Notes under the pieces: model-generated
What the model was told of the DNA's origin: nothing
Seen by the model: only the letters and a program-made list of their open reading frames with translations
Databases searched by the model: none
Assembly (NCBI GenBank): GCA_012839395.1
Contig: DUNJ01000083.1
Coordinates: forward strand, 1-8,716
Direction of reading: 5' to 3'
From: Tepidimicrobium sp.
Lineage (GTDB): Bacteria > Bacillota > Clostridia > Tissierellales > Tepidimicrobiaceae
DNA length: 8,716 nucleotides
Shown here: piece after piece, positions 5,785-8,716 of the stretch
Layout: each line of letters begins with the position of its first letter
Position numbering within the stretch: the stretch's first letter is position 1
Program-made: the position numbers and the translations under genes

Positions 5785-6249
5785 CTATCTATACTTTTCC
5801 GATAGATGCTGTTGCATCCTCCTCTCCGCATCTCTTTTAGCTATTTCCTGTCTTCTATCATATAATTTTTTACCCTTTGCCGTTGCCAATTCCAGCTTTA
5901 CTAGACCATTCTTAATATATACAGATAATGGTACCAACGTATATCCCTTTTGTGCAATAGCTGCATGAAGCCTTCTGATTTCCCTCTTATGGAGCAATAG
6001 TTTTCTCCTTCTAGTAGGATCTACATTATGAATATTTCCCTGCTCGTAGGGACTTATATGCATGTTATATATATATGCTTCACCATTTTCTATGGTCGCA
6101 TAGCTTTCCCTGACATTTATCCTTCCCTGCCTTATAGATTTTACTTCTGTACCCTTTAATACCAAGCCGGCCTCAATGGTATCCTCTATAAAATATTCAT
6201 GCCTCGCCCTTCTATTGGAAGCTACTATCTTTATATTATCCTTTCCCAT
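5785..6249 (-). CDS. smpB: SsrA-binding protein SmpB
   Basis: A 154-residue SmpB, close to the family length. It shows the expected conserved blocks in order: NRRARHEYFIEDTIEAGLVL near the N-terminus, GTEVKSIRQGRIN at about residues 33-45, the NMHISPYEQGN block at about 62-72, DPTRRRKLLLHKREI at about 77-91, and the GYTLVPLSVYIKNGLVKLE segment. The C-terminal tail (AKGKKLYDRR onward) is basic and is the part known to enter the ribosomal mRNA channel. The ATG at 6249, giving MGKDNIK, is chosen because it gives the usual length and has GTGGTG six bases upstream; longer in-frame starts at 6255 and 6291 lack a well-placed ribosome binding site. SmpB binds the tRNA-like end of tmRNA and brings it to stalled ribosomes. 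Its gene lies between rnr and ssrA. Confidence 0.96.
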   Translation of the reverse strand: MGKDNIKIVASNRRARHEYFIEDTIEAGLVLKGTEVKSIRQGRINVRESYATIENGEAYIYNMHISPYEQGNIHNVDPTRRRKLLLHKREIRRLHAAIAQKGYTLVPLSVYIKNGLVKLELATAKGKKLYDRRQEIAKRDAERRMQQHLSEKYR

Positions 6250-6281
6250 ATACATCACCACACTTTTAGACTCTAAGCTAC

Positions 6282-6310
6282 AGTCTATCAAGCTTTTGCA
6301 GTGCTGTCAA
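6282..6310 (-). promoter_or_regulatory. probable promoter of smpB
   Basis: On the - strand, TTGACA (6305-6310), 17 bases, then TAGACT (6282-6287). The -35 is perfect and the -10 matches 4 of 6. It fits in the 70-base gap after rnr and predicts a start near 6275. A 6-bp inverted repeat, TAGACT at 6282-6287 and AGTCTA at 6267-6272, overlaps the -10 and the predicted start. Confidence 0.55.
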
Positions 6311-6319
6311 CATAGTCAA

Positions 6320-8437
6320 TTATGGAGAAAGTAACATAAAGTCTATTGTTCTTTTGACTAAATCTGCACCTATTACCCTAATCTTTACTATATCCCCCAG
6401 TCTATATTTCTTTCCAGTATGGACTCCATAGACATAGTAATTCCTCTGATCAAATTCATAATAATCATCTGCCATATCGCTATATCGGACTAAACCTTCA
6501 ACGGTATTATCCAGCTGTACAAACATTCCAAAGTTGGTTAGAGATGATATCATACCTTTGTATTCATTTCCAATTCTTGTGGACATATATTCAGCTAACT
6601 TTAGATCTAACACTTCCCTTTCCGCTTCCTCAGCCCTTCTCTCCGTCATAGAAGTATGATCTGCTACCTTAGACAATATTTTTTCTAGCTTATCCTGACC
6701 CTTAGAATCTAAACTGCCCTTGATATAGCGCTTTATAATCCTATGGACTTGTAGGTCTGGATAGCGCCTAATAGGTGCTGTAAAATGGGCATAGTATTTA
6801 GAAGCCAATCCAAAGTGTATGTCTTCCTTGCTGCTGTATCTAGCCTTTTTAAGAGATCGCAATAATAACGTATTGATTAAAATCTCCTCTTTCTTGCCCC
6901 TTACCTCCTTGGTTAACCGCTGCAATTCCTTTGGATGAACCTCTTGGGTTCCTTTAATCATATATCCAAAATTATGGATAAATTTATTGAATTCATTTAT
7001 TTTCTCCATATCTGGTTCCTCATGAATCCTATATAAAAACGGCATCTCCGTCCAATACATATGCTCTGCAATGGTTTCATTGCATACCAACATAAACTCC
7101 TCTATCATCCTGTTAGCAATCCTTCTATCCTCTTTTATAATATCTATGGGAATTCCGTCTTCATCTAGCGCTATCCTTGCTTCTGGAAAGTCGAAATCAA
7201 TGCTACCTCTTCGCTCCCTTTTGGCTCTCAATATATGACAAAGCTCTTCCATCATTTTCAGTTCTTCCGAAACATCTGCCAGTTTTTCCGCCGCCTCCCC
7301 ATCCTCATCTTCTAAAAAATCTGAGACATCATCATATACTAATCTCTGTCTACTCCTTATAACCCCTTCTACAATTTTATGATCCCTTACATTGCCATGG
7401 CTATCTATTTCCATAAACACCGATAGGGTTAAACGATCCACCCCTGGGCTTAAACTACATATGCCATTGGATAACTCCTCGGGCAACATGGGTATTACCC
7501 TATCTAGAAGATACACGCTATTTCCACGTTTGTAAGCTTCTTTGTCCAGAAAAGAACCTTCCTCTACATAGTGGGAAACATCCGCTATATGAACTCCTAA
7601 TTTATAATTTCCATTATCCAATACCTCTATAGAAACTGCATCGTCCAAATCCTTAGCATCTGCTCCGTCCATGGTAAAGGTCTTCAAGTCCCTTAAATCC
7701 ACCCTTTTATCTATGGTTACTTGATCTACCTCTTGTTTGATCATATTTGCTTGATTTTTAACCTTGGATGGAAATTCCTCCGACAACTTAAATTGCCTTA
7801 TTATGGATAGGATGTCTGTACCCTTTTCGCCTATAAATCCTAATATTTCTAAAACCTTTCCCTCGGGATTTCTTCTCTGCTCTGGCCATCTGGTTATCTC
7901 CACTACCACCTTTTGATTGGTCTTAGCGGAATTGGCCTGACCCTTCGGGATGAATATATCGTAGGATATTCTAGAATCATCGGGTATCACAAAGCCAAAG
8001 TTTTTGCTACCCTCATAGGTTCCAACTATGGTCTGATTTGCCCTTTCCAGTATCTTTATAATCTCCCCTTCTTCTTTTCTACCTATCTCTCCCCTACTGG
8101 TTATCCTAACTACAACTTTATCTCCGTGAAGTGCCCCATTCATCCCTTCTCCAGGAATAAATATATCATCCTTTAACTTATCGTCAGCAATTAGAAAACC
8201 AAATCCTTTCTCATTGCCTTCCAGTATTCCTACTACCAAATTCATTCTGTCTATCAAACCATAACGGTCTTTCCTATTCCGTATTATAACGCCCTCTCTC
8301 TCCATGTCATCTAGCGTATTATATAAGATATTTAACTCCTTTCCTTCCAATCCAAACCTTATTCCTATTTCCTCTTTAAGCATAGGCCTATAGAATTTTT
8401 CCTCCATAAGCCTTATTATACTTGTTCTTATCCCCAT
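6320..8437 (-). CDS. rnr: ribonuclease R
   Basis: A 705-residue 3'-5' exoribonuclease that degrades structured RNA. Domains in order: N-terminal winged-helix region (about 5-60), two cold-shock-like RNA-binding domains (about 65-130 and 137-200), the RNB catalytic domain (about 245-575) and a C-terminal S1 domain (about 624-703). The RNB core carries DGADAKDLDD, with D257, D263, D265 and D266 as the metal-binding aspartates, and later HFTAPIRRYPDLQVHR with the conserved arginines. Starts at ATG 8437, with TTGGAGG upstream. It is shorter than the B. subtilis and E. coli proteins (about 780-810 residues): it ends immediately after the S1 domain and has no lysine-rich tail. Its position before smpB-ssrA fits the known Firmicute arrangement and its link to trans-translation-coupled mRNA decay. 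Confidence 0.96.
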   Translation of the reverse strand: MGIRTSIIRLMEEKFYRPMLKEEIGIRFGLEGKELNILYNTLDDMEREGVIIRNRKDRYGLIDRMNLVVGILEGNEKGFGFLIADDKLKDDIFIPGEGMNGALHGDKVVVRITSRGEIGRKEEGEIIKILERANQTIVGTYEGSKNFGFVIPDDSRISYDIFIPKGQANSAKTNQKVVVEITRWPEQRRNPEGKVLEILGFIGEKGTDILSIIRQFKLSEEFPSKVKNQANMIKQEVDQVTIDKRVDLRDLKTFTMDGADAKDLDDAVSIEVLDNGNYKLGVHIADVSHYVEEGSFLDKEAYKRGNSVYLLDRVIPMLPEELSNGICSLSPGVDRLTLSVFMEIDSHGNVRDHKIVEGVIRSRQRLVYDDVSDFLEDEDGEAAEKLADVSEELKMMEELCHILRAKRERRGSIDFDFPEARIALDEDGIPIDIIKEDRRIANRMIEEFMLVCNETIAEHMYWTEMPFLYRIHEEPDMEKINEFNKFIHNFGYMIKGTQEVHPKELQRLTKEVRGKKEEILINTLLLRSLKKARYSSKEDIHFGLASKYYAHFTAPIRRYPDLQVHRIIKRYIKGSLDSKGQDKLEKILSKVADHTSMTERRAEEAEREVLDLKLAEYMSTRIGNEYKGMISSLTNFGMFVQLDNTVEGLVRYSDMADDYYEFDQRNYYVYGVHTGKKYRLGDIVKIRVIGADLVKRTIDFMLLSP

Positions 8438-8496
8438 ATTGTGCCTCCAATCTAAGGTACTTCATCCTCTTCCATATTTATTAATAGCCCAACATT

Positions 8497-8716
8497 CTAT
8501 GCTTTACCAGTTTTACCACTGCCTAGATGCACTCTATTGAATAGGTCAGCTTCATAGAAGTACATATTTTCTTCCTTATCCTTGTGAACTTCTATAGCGA
8601 TTTCTATCATCCTATCTATTAGCTCTTTAAAAGGATAGCCTTTATCCTCCCAAAGATAGAATGCTACAGAACCTGGCAAGGTGTTTATTTCATTTATAAA
8701 TATATTATTATCATTA
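8497..8716 (-). CDS. D-alanine--D-alanine ligase-like ATP-grasp protein, C-terminal part
   Basis: The last 72 residues of a protein whose start lies beyond the window edge; the frame is open to base 8715, and the TTG at 8679 is only an internal leucine codon. The segment IFINEINTLPGS contains the NEIN motif, whose glutamate and asparagine bind magnesium in D-Ala-D-Ala ligases and related ATP-grasp enzymes, and is followed by LWE and FKELIDRMIEIA, which match the family's C-terminal helix. Ligases of this type join two D-alanines for cell-wall peptide synthesis in the cytoplasm. The segment after PG reads SVAFYLWE rather than the FTxxSMYPKLWE form of typical Ddl, and the tail after the last helix is longer than usual, so a related dipeptide ligase is possible. 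No terminator is seen before rnr, 59 bases away. Confidence 0.75.
   Translation of the reverse strand, partial: NDNNIFINEINTLPGSVAFYLWEDKGYPFKELIDRMIEIAIEVHKDKEENMYFYEADLFNRVHLGSGKTGKA

Noticed and set aside
5669..5968. 99-residue + strand frame over ssrA and smpB
   Set aside because: It is a shadow of the tmRNA and SmpB genes, with no ribosome binding site or family resemblance.
6250..6291. Longer SmpB start at 6291
   Set aside because: It would overlap the probable smpB promoter -10 and add 14 residues not found in the family; the start at 6249 fits length and ribosome binding site.

Overview
The window looks like an AT-rich chromosomal segment from a low-GC Gram-positive bacterium, most likely a clostridial or tissierellial Firmicute. 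The reasons are the strong purine-rich ribosome binding sites, the sigma-A type promoters, the rnr-smpB-ssrA cluster, a YkuS/UPF0180 gene and a DUF3841 protein. The lineage is inferred from gene content; nothing here fixes a genus. No phage, insertion sequence, CRISPR array or rRNA gene is visible.

Region 1 (1-888, + strand): the C-terminal part of a TRAP-type large membrane permease, cut by the window edge, followed 12 bases later by a small two-helix membrane protein. The pair ends in a long hairpin that also serves as terminator for the gene converging on it.

Region 2 (885-4965, - strand, read right to left): two different EamA/DMT-family permeases in a tight pair, then a NimA-like flavin-binding protein and an HD-domain phosphohydrolase (another tight pair), then a short intergenic stretch holding a 28-codon membrane-peptide ORF, then a DUF3841 protein. 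The 28-codon ORF has a very strong Shine-Dalgarno, and its start codon lies inside a perfect hairpin. It is the least explained item in the window.

Region 3 (4966-8716): a small + strand ykuS-like gene and, converging on it from the right, the quality-control cluster ssrA (tmRNA), smpB and rnr. The tmRNA is complete, with an encoded CCA and a nine-residue tag ANDNYALAA. tmRNA and SmpB rescue stalled ribosomes, and RNase R is the 3'-5' exonuclease associated with destroying the defective messages. ssrA has a perfect consensus promoter of its own and smpB has a near-consensus one, so the cluster need not act as a single operon. At the right edge is the C-terminus of a D-alanine--D-alanine ligase-like ATP-grasp enzyme.

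Most of the window is ordinary housekeeping and transport. The points worth a second look are the small ORF with its sequestered start, the dyad over the DUF3841 promoter, the folded leader of the ykuS-like gene, the unusual TRAP companion protein, the variant ligase motif, and an RNase R that lacks the usual basic tail.
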